In this document: positions 56,834 to 64,000 of the stretch, piece after piece
How the letters are laid out: the number at the start of each line of letters is the position of its first letter
Numbering within the stretch: position 1 is the stretch's first letter
Assembly: GCF_007097155.1 (NCBI RefSeq)
Contig: NZ_VJWA01000001.1
Coordinates: 1,025,501-1,089,500, forward strand
DNA: 64,000 nt
Source of the DNA: Glacieibacterium frigidum
GTDB lineage: Bacteria > Pseudomonadota > Alphaproteobacteria > Sphingomonadales > Sphingomonadaceae
Direction of reading: 5' to 3'
Made by a program: the position numbers and the translations under genes
Notes under the pieces: model-generated
What the model saw: the letters and a program-made list of their open reading frames with translations, nothing else
What the model was told of the DNA's origin: nothing
The model's database searches: none

Positions 56834-58582
56834 CTAAACCAGCGCCTTCGCGTCTTCGTCCGCCTCGCCGACGGTCTCGCCCGCGTGCAGCATCATGTCG
56901 GTGTGCGCCGCGCCGCTGGGGATCATCGGGAAGCAGTTGGCCATCTTCGACACGCGGCAGTCGACGAACACCGGGCCGTCGGCGGCCAGCATCGCGGCGA
57001 TGCCGGCGTCGAGTTCGTCGGCGGTCTCGATGCGGATGCCCGTCCAGCCATACGCCTCCGCCAGCTTGACGAAGTCGGGCAGGCTGTCGCTGTAGCTTTC
57101 GGAGTACCGGCCGCCGTGGTTCAGTTCCTGCCACTGGCGGACCATCCCCATATATTCGTTGTTGAGGACGAACACCTTGACGGGCAGCCGGTACTGGGTG
57201 GCGGTGCCGAGCTCCTGGATATTCATCTGGATCGACGCCTCGCCGGCGATGTCGATCACCAGGCTGCCCGGGTTGCCGAGCTGCGCGCCGATCGCCGCCG
57301 GAAGGCCGTAGCCCATCGTGCCGAGGCCGCCGCTCGTCAGCCACTTGTTCGGGCCGTCGAAGCCGAAGTGCTGCGCCGCCCACATCTGGTGCTGGCCGAC
57401 CTCTGTCGTGATGATGGGCTTCAGGTGATGCGTCGCCGCCCACAGCCGCCTGATTGCATGCTGTGGCGCGATCGCCGGGCCGGTCTGCTCGAACCCAAAC
57501 GAGTTGCGCGCACGCCAGCCGTCGATCTGCGCGAACCAGGGCTTCAGGTCCTGTGCGCGGTGGCCGCGGGCCTTCCACAGGCGCAGCATGTCCTCCAGCA
57601 CATGGCCGACGTCGCCGACGACGGCCAGGTCGACGCGCACCGTCTTGTTGATCGATGAACGGTCGATATCGACGTGGATCTTGCGGCTGCCCGGCGAGAA
57701 GGCGTCGAGGCGGCCCGTCACGCGGTCGTCGAAGCGCGCGCCCAGGCAGACCATCAGGTCGCACTGGTTCATCGCCATGTTGGCCTCGTATGACCCGTGC
57801 ATGCCCAGCATGCCGAGGAACTGCGGATGCTCGTTCGGCATCGTGCCGAGGCCCATCAGCGTCGAGGTGACGGGCGCACCGGTGAGCCGCGCCAACTCGC
57901 GCAGCAGCAGCGACGCACCCGGACCCGAATTGATGATGCCCCCGCCGGTGTAGAGGATCGGGCGTTCGGCCGCGGCGATCATCTCGACCGCCGCCTCGAT
58001 GGCTGACAGCTCGCCCTTGACCTGCGGCTGATAGGTCTTGTGCTTGATGACGCCGGGCTTGACGTAGGTGGCGCGCGCCACCTGCACGTCCTTGGGAATG
58101 TCGACGACGACCGGCCCGGGGCGGCCGGCGGTGGCGATGTGGAATGCCTCGTGAATCACGTCGCCCAGCCGCGCGGTGTCCTTCACGAGATAATTATGCT
58201 TCGAGCAGTGGCGCGTGATGCCGACGGTGTCGCATTCCTGGAAGGCGTCGGTGCCGATCAGGTGCGTCGGCACCTGGCCGGTCAGCACGACGATCGGGAT
58301 CGAGTCCATCAGCGCGTCGGCGATGCCGGTGACCGCATTCGTCGCGCCGGGGCCGCTGGTGACGAGCGCGACGCCGGGCTTGCCGGTGCTGCGCGCATAG
58401 CCTTCGGCGGCGTGGATCGCCCCGGCCTCGTGGCGGACGAGGATGTGGCGGATACGCGACTGGTTGAACAGCGCGTCATAGATCGGCAGGACGGCGCCGC
58501 CGGGATAGCCGAAGACGGTATCGACGCCGAGGTCGCACAGCGCCTGAACGACGATCTCGGCACCGGTGGGTTGGGCAGGCAT
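56834..58582 (-). CDS. ilvB: Acetolactate synthase large (catalytic) subunit
   Basis: Thiamine-diphosphate enzyme making acetolactate or acetohydroxybutyrate, first common step of branched-chain synthesis. The 582-aa product has the catalytic glutamate region [36 protein letters not shown] and the ThDP/Mg region [13 protein letters not shown]. The AGEASIQMN form, as I recall, is usual in alphaproteobacteria instead of GDGSFQMN. Length normal. ATG 58582. Confidence 0.97.
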   Translation of the reverse strand: MPAQPTGAEIVVQALCDLGVDTVFGYPGGAVLPIYDALFNQSRIRHILVRHEAGAIHAAEGYARSTGKPGVALVTSGPGATNAVTGIADALMDSIPIVVLTGQVPTHLIGTDAFQECDTVGITRHCSKHNYLVKDTARLGDVIHEAFHIATAGRPGPVVVDIPKDVQVARATYVKPGVIKHKTYQPQVKGELSAIEAAVEMIAAAERPILYTGGGIINSGPGASLLLRELARLTGAPVTSTLMGLGTMPNEHPQFLGMLGMHGSYEANMAMNQCDLMVCLGARFDDRVTGRLDAFSPGSRKIHVDIDRSSINKTVRVDLAVVGDVGHVLEDMLRLWKARGHRAQDLKPWFAQIDGWRARNSFGFEQTGPAIAPQHAIRRLWAATHHLKPIITTEVGQHQMWAAQHFGFDGPNKWLTSGGLGTMGYGLPAAIGAQLGNPGSLVIDIAGEASIQMNIQELGTATQYRLPVKVFVLNNEYMGMVRQWQELNHGGRYSESYSDSLPDFVKLAEAYGWTGIRIETADELDAGIAAMLAADGPVFVDCRVSKMANCFPMIPSGAAHTDMMLHAGETVGEADEDAKALV

Positions 58583-58631
58583 TTTGGCGACTCGCTAACT
58601 TACGTTGGCGGTCGGGTACGGCATTAAAATT

Positions 58632-58651
58632 GCGCGGTCAACCGACCGCGC
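58632..58651 (-). terminator. Intrinsic terminator of the GDSL PEP-CTERM gene
   Basis: Minus-strand hairpin GCGCGGTC / GACCGCGC with a 4-base loop, followed by AATTTTAAT, located 16 bp past the stop of the gene at 58668. Confidence 0.75.
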
Positions 58652-58667
58652 GCAATAAAAAATCTCT

Positions 58668-59624
58668 TCAGGCAGGCTGTGCGGTGCGGCGGCGGACGGC
58701 CAGACCGGTCATGCCGAAGCCGATGATCATCAGCGCCCAGGTGCCGGGTTCGGGCACCGTCGGCAGGCCCGCCTGGGTCAGCACGGCGCGCGCGATCTCG
58801 AATTGGACGGGTTCGGTGACGTGGATGCCGTCGAAGCTGAAGAAGCCGGTGCAGTCGACCGATCCGTTGATCACCGGGCGCGCCGCGAGGCACGGCGTCG
58901 TGAAATCGACGTCGGCGGTCAGGCCATAGCTTTGCGGGCTGGCGCGCAGGGCGTTGAAGAAGGCGAAGAAATCGAAGCGCGTCAGGTCGGCGGTCAGGCT
59001 CGGCTCGATCAGGTCGAGCGCCGCATCGAGCTGCGCCTGCAGCGCCTGGCCCTCGACCTCGTCGGGGTTGGGCACGCCGAGGATGACGATACGCGTCGCG
59101 CCGCCAGCGTTGAGCAGGCCGATCGTCTGGACGATGTTGGTGACATAGGCAGCGCTGTACTGCGGCACGGTCAGCCCGCCGATGTCGCCGCTCTGGATCG
59201 CGTTGACGTCGTTGTTGCCAAAATTGATGATGTACAGGCCGTTCGGGTCGACGAAGTTGCCGTACTTCGAGGCGTAGAAGGTGCGCTGCGACGGCAGGCC
59301 GGGGACGACGAACGGCCCCGACATCGAGTCACCGCCGGCGCGCGCGCCACCGACCGAGAAATTGTCGCCGCCCGCGAGGAAGGGGGTGGCGTACTCGCCG
59401 GTCAGGCGCTTGGAGATGAAGTCGGCGAAGTTGTAGCCGTCGCCGAAGCGGCCCTGGAAATAGCCCTGGGCTGCGTTCGCGGCCGCGCCGCCGGTGCCGA
59501 TGTTGGCGTTGCCTGAATCGGTGAAGCTGTCACCGAAGACATAGACCTTGGTCGGCAGCGCCGCCGCGGCGGGCAGGGCGAGCATCGCGGCAACCGCGCC
59601 CGCCAGAATGACACGAAGCTTCAT
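58668..59624 (-). CDS. GDSL-family lipase/esterase with a PEP-CTERM tail
   Basis: Exported ester hydrolase or acyltransferase. The 318-aa product has a signal peptide to about residue 21, then the GDSL block FGDSFTDSGN with the catalytic Ser, FGNND (block III) and DGIHVTEP carrying the catalytic Asp/His pair. It ends VPEPGTWALMIIGFGMTGLA plus RRR, a PEP-CTERM signal. Candidate roles are surface polysaccharide or lipid modification. A strong hairpin just before the ATG may hide its ribosome-binding site. Confidence 0.93.
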   Translation of the reverse strand: MKLRVILAGAVAAMLALPAAAALPTKVYVFGDSFTDSGNANIGTGGAAANAAQGYFQGRFGDGYNFADFISKRLTGEYATPFLAGGDNFSVGGARAGGDSMSGPFVVPGLPSQRTFYASKYGNFVDPNGLYIINFGNNDVNAIQSGDIGGLTVPQYSAAYVTNIVQTIGLLNAGGATRIVILGVPNPDEVEGQALQAQLDAALDLIEPSLTADLTRFDFFAFFNALRASPQSYGLTADVDFTTPCLAARPVINGSVDCTGFFSFDGIHVTEPVQFEIARAVLTQAGLPTVPEPGTWALMIIGFGMTGLAVRRRTAQPA

Positions 59625-59628
59625 GGAA

Positions 59629-59658
59629 ATGTCCCCCCATCTTTCGACAGGGGGACAT
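59629..59658 (-). promoter_or_regulatory. SD-sequestering hairpin before the GDSL gene
   Basis: On the minus strand, ATGTCCCCC and GGGGGACAT form a perfect 9-bp stem with a 12-base loop. The right arm contains the GGGGGG ribosome-binding site, 8 bases before the ATG. Folding would block translation initiation. Confidence 0.7.
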
Positions 59659-59693
59659 GGTAGACGTTTCGGATGAAGAATTTATGATCGCGG

Positions 59694-60446
59694 TTACGCG
59701 GCGACCGACTTGCGGCGGCGCAGCGACACGCCGGTCATGGCGAAACCCGCGATCAGCAGCGCCCAGGTGGTGGGTTCGGGCACCAGCGCCGGCGTCGGCG
59801 GGATGACCACCGTCGCAGGGTCGTTGGTGGCGACGGCAAAGACGCGGTCGATCACGACGTCCTTCGACGGGAACTGGTTCGAGTTGAACACGAAGCTGGT
59901 GCGATAATGGCCGGCCAGCGTGATCTGCGCAACGCCGCTGGCGTACAGCCAGGTCTGCGCGGTCGATGCGCCGGTGATCATGGTCGACGCGACCTCGACG
60001 CCGATGATAGTCGCCTGCAGGCTCGAGTTGCCGACATTGGCGAGGCCGTTGGCGGTCAGGTAATAGCTGAAGCCCATCCGGTAGTTGCCCGGCGTCAGGT
60101 AGGTCAGCTGGTTGATCGACTCGTTGACCGAGAAGTCGCCGACGAAATAGGCGGCCTGGTTGCCGACCGCGTCGGGGCTGCCCGACGGGGTGTTGTCGGG
60201 GGTGACCGACTCGCCGTACGCGCCGGTCGGATAGCTGTTGGTGTTGTTATAGCCGATGATGCTGGCGGCCTGGTCCTGCGCCGGGACGCCATCGGGGGTG
60301 TTCAGCAACGTGTAGTTGGTGAAGCCGCCGGTGCCGAGGGCACCCAGCTCGAAGCTGCCGTTCTTGATCAGGTTGGTGACCGCGGCCGCCGGGGCGGCGG
60401 CGCCGATTGCGAGCACGGCGCTCGCGAGGATGAGAGTCTTGGACAT
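59694..60446 (-). CDS. PEP-CTERM exported protein
   Basis: The 250-aa product has a signal peptide (ending near APAAAVT), a beta-rich body (TNLIKNGSFELGALGTGGF, typical of secreted carbohydrate-binding modules) and the tail VPEPTTWALLIAGFAMTGVS plus RRRK. A GGAGATC ribosome-binding site precedes the ATG. It lies 36 bp after the choice-of-anchor gene, so probably in the same operon. Ligand unknown. Confidence 0.88.
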   Translation of the reverse strand: MSKTLILASAVLAIGAAAPAAAVTNLIKNGSFELGALGTGGFTNYTLLNTPDGVPAQDQAASIIGYNNTNSYPTGAYGESVTPDNTPSGSPDAVGNQAAYFVGDFSVNESINQLTYLTPGNYRMGFSYYLTANGLANVGNSSLQATIIGVEVASTMITGASTAQTWLYASGVAQITLAGHYRTSFVFNSNQFPSKDVVIDRVFAVATNDPATVVIPPTPALVPEPTTWALLIAGFAMTGVSLRRRKSVAA

Positions 60447-60482
60447 GTTGATCTCCGAATAAGGATTGGATGACAGGTAATT

Positions 60483-61976
60483 TCAGGCGGCGACGCTGCG
60501 GCGGCGGCGCATGGCGGCCCCGGTCAGGCCGAAGCCGGTGATGAGCAGTGCCCAGGTTGCGGGCTCGGGCACGGTGCCGACGTGGTCGGGGATGATATCG
60601 ACGTTGCGCGCGTAGGTGCCGAGGTGAACCTCCGCCTGCATCGTGAAGATCTTGGCGATGACGCTGCCGTTGATGTTCGCGGTGTTGGTCACCACTGCAT
60701 TCGCAGCGAGCACCGAGCCATAGACTTCGCGATTGATGTTCAGCGTCGTCGCGTCGGTGAAGTTGTAGATGATGTTCTGCGAATAGGCCTGCAGCGTATC
60801 GCCGCCGAAGTTCGCGGCGGTGGCGCCCCAGTTGTAGACGCCGTCGGCAGCGCCGCTGATGTTGATGATCACCGGCTTGTTGAGGCTGGCGAAGCTGAAC
60901 TGAAATTGCGTCGCGGTGTTGAACTCGACCGCGCTCAGGTTGAACACGGCGGCCGTGTTGGGATTGGTGTCGGCGACGGTGAAGGTCAGGCGCGTCGCGT
61001 TGTCGGCCGCGGTCGACGCAATGTTGGTCACCGCCAGCCCGCCGAGCGCGCTCGACAGCGCCAGCACGTCGGCCTTGATCTGCGCGGTCGACGCCGTCAG
61101 GCCGTCCACGACCGGCGCGTCGGGCGTCGTCGGCGCGGTGACGACGTTGTTGAAGCTGTAGAATTCGCTGACTGCGGCGCCGTTGCCGTTCCCGGTGAAA
61201 TCGCCGGCGGTGTAGATCGTCGAGCCGCCCGAACCGTTGACGTTGACGTTGCCGTTCGCCCTGAGCGTCGTGTTGTTGCCCAGGTTGCCGTTGCCGACCG
61301 TGCCGACGACCGACACGTTCATGTTGTTGCCACCGTTCAGGTTTCCGACCGCGCCGCCGACGCGCACGGTGCCCGTGCCGATGCCGAGGTCGCCGACGCT
61401 GCCGCGCACGTCGAGCACGACATTGTTGTTGCCGCTGTTGAAGCCCGTCGCGTTGCCGCCGATCCGCGTCACGCTGTTGTCGCCCAGCCCGATCGTGGTG
61501 AGCGTGCTGCCCGCCACATCGAGGCGCGTGCCGTTCGTGTAGTTAATGTCCTGCAGGTTGCCGCCGACGCGCACCGTCGCGGCATTGCTGTTCAGGTTGA
61601 GCCGCTGCGTGACGCTCCCGACGACATAGGCGCCGTAGTTGTCGATCGTGGAGCTGACGCCGCCGTTGGGGCCGTTCGACAGCTGGATGCCGGCGGTCAG
61701 GTTGCCGCCGACGGTGAGCGTCGAATAGGCGTTCTGCGCCTGGCCGTACTGCGAATTGCCGAAGCCGATCTGCGTGCTGGTGCCGCCGAGGTTGCCGCCG
61801 ACATAGGTCTTCCCTTCGACCTCGCCGCCGCTGACCGTCATGTTTTCGAGGACGATGAGGTTGATGCCCTTGATCAGCATCAGGCCATCACGCGCGTTGC
61901 CAGTTGCAGCATGCGCGCCGGTTGCGATCAGCGCGCTCGTGGCGAGCGCCATGCCAAGTGTATTCAACTTCATCAT
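60483..61976 (-). CDS. Choice-of-anchor A type PEP-CTERM surface protein
   Basis: A large exported protein, 497 aa, with signal peptide (ATSALIATGAHAA), a Gly/Asn-rich repetitive middle (GGN-type units such as VRVGGNLQDINYTNG and GGNATGFNSGNNN) and a globular region from about 270. The C-terminal tail is VPEPATWALLITGFGLTGAA plus RRRR. This layout matches choice-of-anchor A proteins, which display on the cell surface or matrix. The two adjacent ATG codons at 61976 and 61973 are alternative starts. A sigma-54 promoter lies 55 bp upstream. Confidence 0.88.
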   Translation of the reverse strand: MMKLNTLGMALATSALIATGAHAATGNARDGLMLIKGINLIVLENMTVSGGEVEGKTYVGGNLGGTSTQIGFGNSQYGQAQNAYSTLTVGGNLTAGIQLSNGPNGGVSSTIDNYGAYVVGSVTQRLNLNSNAATVRVGGNLQDINYTNGTRLDVAGSTLTTIGLGDNSVTRIGGNATGFNSGNNNVVLDVRGSVGDLGIGTGTVRVGGAVGNLNGGNNMNVSVVGTVGNGNLGNNTTLRANGNVNVNGSGGSTIYTAGDFTGNGNGAAVSEFYSFNNVVTAPTTPDAPVVDGLTASTAQIKADVLALSSALGGLAVTNIASTAADNATRLTFTVADTNPNTAAVFNLSAVEFNTATQFQFSFASLNKPVIINISGAADGVYNWGATAANFGGDTLQAYSQNIIYNFTDATTLNINREVYGSVLAANAVVTNTANINGSVIAKIFTMQAEVHLGTYARNVDIIPDHVGTVPEPATWALLITGFGLTGAAMRRRRSVAA

Positions 61977-62030
61977 TTTGACCCCGAACAAGCTCGTTAC
62001 CAAGGCGACTAACCCGCCCGTTAACGACTT

Positions 62031-62047
62031 AGCAATATTCGTGCCAA
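62031..62047 (-). promoter_or_regulatory. Sigma-54 (RpoN) promoter of the PEP-CTERM operon
   Basis: Minus strand TTGGCACGAATATTGCT: -24 TGGCACG, 4-bp spacer, -12 TTGCT, with the exact 10-bp GG-to-GC spacing of the consensus TGGCACG-N4-TTGCW. About 55 bp upstream of the choice-of-anchor gene start. RpoN control of PEP-CTERM genes through PrsK/PrsR is known in other bacteria. Confidence 0.85.
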
Positions 62048-62112
62048 AAGCATTACCTAGGTTAATTTAGGGGCCGGAACGGTTTCTTGTAAAGATTTCC
62101 GACACTATTTCG

Positions 62113-63051
62113 TTAACCGATATGAACGGTACGGATTGTCGCACGCGCTGCGTCGGCGCTGTCGACACGCCACCATCCGGGGGTCTGGTTGCGAAACCAG
62201 GTCTGCTGGCGCTTGGCGTAGCGCCGCGTCGCGTGACGCGCGTCGTCGGCGGCGTCGGCCAGGCTCAGCGTGCCCGCGAGATGCGCCAGCAGCGGGGGCA
62301 CGCCGATAGCGGTCATCACGGGCAGGCCGGGATCGAGCCGCCGCGCCGCCAGCGTGCGCACCTCCTCAAGACCCCCCGCCGCGAGCATCGCATCGAAGCG
62401 CGCGTCGCAGCGGGCGCGGAGCTCGTCGCGGGGCAGATCGACGATCATGCCGCAGATATCGGCAGTGGCGGCGAGGCCGTTCGTTGCGGTCGCCTGCCAG
62501 GCCGCGAGCGACCGCCCGGTCCCACGCACCACCTCGAGCGCGCGCTGCACCCGCTGCCGGTCGGCAGGGTTGAGGCGCGCGGCCGCGGCGGGGTCCTCAT
62601 CGGTCAGCGCAGCATGGGCAGCGACACCGTCGAGCGCGCGTACCGCCTCACGGACCTCCGCGTCGATCGGCGGTACCGCGGCGATGCCGTCGAGCAGGGT
62701 GCGCAGGTACAGCCCGCTGCCGCCGACGAGGATCGGCAACCGGCCTACCGCGAGCGTATCGGCGACCGCAGCCCGTGCCAGCGCCGCCCATGACGCCGCC
62801 GACCCCGCCTCGCTCCCGTCGAGCACGCCGTACAAAAGGTGCGGCACGCGCGCCATGTCGGCATCGCTCGGCCGCGCCGTCAGGATTCGCAGGTCGGCAT
62901 AGACCTGGCTCGCGTCAGCGTTGATGATCGTCCCGTTAAGCGCTTCCGCGACCTCAAGCGCGAGCGCCGACTTGCCGCAGGCGGTCGGTCCCGCGATGAT
63001 GGCGACGCGCGGCCGGTCCGCCGCGGGAGGTTCGATGCTCGTCACGCTCAT
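62113..63051 (-). CDS. miaA: tRNA dimethylallyltransferase
   Basis: Adds an isopentenyl group to A37 of tRNAs reading UNN codons. The 312-aa product has a P-loop at about residues 20-27 (GPTACGKSA; most homologues have S where this has C), DASQVYADLRILTARP, and GTGRSLAAWQ, with ARRYAKRQQTWFRNQ at the C-terminus. ATG 63051. Its 5' end overlaps the divergent serB 5' end by 17 bp. Length normal. Confidence 0.95.
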   Translation of the reverse strand: MSVTSIEPPAADRPRVAIIAGPTACGKSALALEVAEALNGTIINADASQVYADLRILTARPSDADMARVPHLLYGVLDGSEAGSAASWAALARAAVADTLAVGRLPILVGGSGLYLRTLLDGIAAVPPIDAEVREAVRALDGVAAHAALTDEDPAAAARLNPADRQRVQRALEVVRGTGRSLAAWQATATNGLAATADICGMIVDLPRDELRARCDARFDAMLAAGGLEEVRTLAARRLDPGLPVMTAIGVPPLLAHLAGTLSLADAADDARHATRRYAKRQQTWFRNQTPGWWRVDSADAARATIRTVHIG

Positions 63052-63907
63052 TGCCGCGCGCTTGTCGCCGGGGGATGTCACCGCTGCAAGCGACGCGTTG
63101 CGGGGCCTGGGCGCAGTGCCCGCCGCCGTGACATGGCTCGACCCAAGCGAGGCGGTCGACATCCCGGTGCGCGGCGGCGCTCAGCCGGCGTTGCGTGCCG
63201 CGGTCGAGGCGGCGGTGCCGCACGCCGATGTCGTGGTGCAGCCGATGGGCGCTGAGCGGCGCAAGCGGCTGCTGATCGCCGACATGGATTCGACGATGAT
63301 CGGGTGCGAGTGCATCGACGAACTCGCCGACTATGCCGGGCTGAAGTTGGAGGTCGCGGCGGTCACCGAGGCGGCGATGCGCGGCGACCTCGACTTCGCC
63401 GGTGCGCTCAGGGCGCGGGTGGCGCTGCTGAAGGGGCTCGACGAAAGCGTCATCGCGCGCTGCCTCGCGGAGCGGGTCCGCGAAACGCCGGGCGGTTCGA
63501 CGCTGCTCGCGACGATGCGCAAGGCGGGCGCCCGCGCGATTCTTGTATCGGGCGGCTTCTCCGCCTTCGCCGAGCCCGTCGGCCGCGCGCTGAGCTTCGA
63601 CCGCATCGTCGCCAACCGGCTGGGGATCACGAACGGCAGGCTCGACGGGACAGTGGGCGAGCCGATCGTCGATGCCGCGACCAAGCGTACCGAACTGCTG
63701 GGGGCCGGGGTGCCGCTGGAGGAGACGCTGGCGGTCGGCGACGGCGCCAACGACATCCCGATGCTCGAGGCGGCGGGACTGGGCATCGCCTTCCACGCCA
63801 AGCCGCGCGCCGCCGCCGCCGCCGACGCCCATATCCGCCACGGCGACCTGAGTGCGCTGCTATGGGCGCAGGGCTATGCGCGGCGCGACTGGGAGATGCG
63901 GACGTGA
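63035..63907 (+). CDS. serB: Phosphoserine phosphatase
   Basis: HAD phosphatase for the last step of serine synthesis. The 290-aa product has the nucleophile motif DMDST (D83, D85), SGGFSAF, and DGANDIPML for Mg binding, with an N-terminal regulatory region. GGGAGG lies 4 bp before ATG 63035. The start lies inside the miaA coding region. Stop overlaps the ruvB GTG start. Confidence 0.95.
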   Translation: MLVTLIAARLSPGDVTAASDALRGLGAVPAAVTWLDPSEAVDIPVRGGAQPALRAAVEAAVPHADVVVQPMGAERRKRLLIADMDSTMIGCECIDELADYAGLKLEVAAVTEAAMRGDLDFAGALRARVALLKGLDESVIARCLAERVRETPGGSTLLATMRKAGARAILVSGGFSAFAEPVGRALSFDRIVANRLGITNGRLDGTVGEPIVDAATKRTELLGAGVPLEETLAVGDGANDIPMLEAAGLGIAFHAKPRAAAAADAHIRHGDLSALLWAQGYARRDWEMRT

Positions 63908-64000
63908 CCGACGACCGGCTCGCCACGCCGCTGCGCCGTGCGGAGGACATCGACGCCGCACTGCGCCCCAAGTCGCTTGACGAGTTCGTCGGCCAGGCGC
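63904..64000 (+). CDS. ruvB: RuvB Holliday-junction helicase (N-terminus only)
   Basis: The first 32 codons from a GTG start (GTGA overlap with serB) read TDDRLATPLRRAEDIDAALRP then KSLDEFVGQA, the conserved N-terminus of RuvB, the AAA+ motor of recombination repair. The ATPase motifs are beyond the window. Confidence 0.92.
   Translation, partial: MTDDRLATPLRRAEDIDAALRPKSLDEFVGQA

Noticed and set aside
58583-58630. A short ATG frame (MPYPTANVS) before ilvB as an attenuator leader
   Set aside because: Only one branched-chain codon and no alternative pairing found; unlike the clear leuA leader.

Overview
The window is a gene-dense, very GC-rich chromosomal segment of an alphaproteobacterium, most likely a member of the Sphingomonadaceae (Sphingomonas-like). 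This rests on several PEPxxWA-type PEP-CTERM proteins, an alphaproteobacterial mre-mrd shape operon, endonuclease-type MutL without MutH, the style of the ilv/leu genes, and start/stop overlaps (ATGA, GTGA) in almost every gene cluster. The genus is inferred from protein style only; no rRNA gene is present. I saw no insertion sequence, integrase or CRISPR array.

Left to right: (1) 1-7104, minus strand, a VirB-type type IV secretion operon read as lytic transglycosylase, VirB2, B3, B4, B6, B8, B9, B10, running off the left edge. (2) 7.2-9.9 kb: a lone two-domain winged-helix protein, a pair of REP-like palindromes, a tiny membrane protein, tRNA-Pro(CGG) and an unknown membrane-anchored protein. 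(3) 9.9-18.6 kb: ferredoxin reductase and cyclophilin, lepA, a sulfotransferase, and a divergent RpiR / amidohydrolase-MATE unit. (4) 18.6-26.8 kb: a strong orphan promoter with a structured intergenic region, a penicillin-acylase family enzyme, a CDF / PAP2 / duplicated beta-protein operon, NDH-2, LysR and a peroxiredoxin. (5) 27.0-32.0 kb: a co-oriented six-gene run, YHS, DoxX, DedA, TPR, ATP-grasp and serine hydrolase, which I could not match to a described pathway. (6) 32-37.5 kb: two outer-membrane-barrel-like proteins, an unknown secreted protein, an AraC regulator and a second AraC gene broken by a 7-bp tandem duplication.

(7) 37.6-40.7 kb: tRNA-Lys(CTT) and a LeuC-like / LeuD-like / isocitrate-lyase-family operon that looks catabolic rather than leucine-biosynthetic. 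(8) 40.7-46.2 kb: rodA, mrdA, mreD, mreC, mreB, the rod-shape operon. (9) 46.4-51.5 kb: mutL with an in-frame palindromic insertion, a PEP-CTERM protein, a regulator with a duplicated winged-helix domain, and bfd-bfr iron storage with two Fur-box-like sites. (10) 51.5-58.6 kb: branched-chain amino-acid synthesis. leuA follows a Leu-rich leader peptide and attenuator-like structures. ilvC has its own promoter with a palindrome inside it. ilvB and ilvN (the small subunit) are separated by a small membrane-protein gene and a large perfect inverted repeat. A PPK2 kinase gene lies between leuA and ilvC.

(11) 58.6-62.0 kb: three consecutive PEP-CTERM surface proteins, headed by a consensus sigma-54 promoter. 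(12) 62.1-64 kb: miaA and serB, divergent with overlapping 5' ends, then the start of ruvB.

Most of the content is housekeeping or ordinary accessory genes. The most unusual signals are regulatory or structural: the leu attenuator, the sigma-54 promoter, the SD-sequestering hairpin, the palindromic elements and the broken AraC gene. The two unassigned operons at 27-32 kb and 37.9-40.7 kb also stand out.
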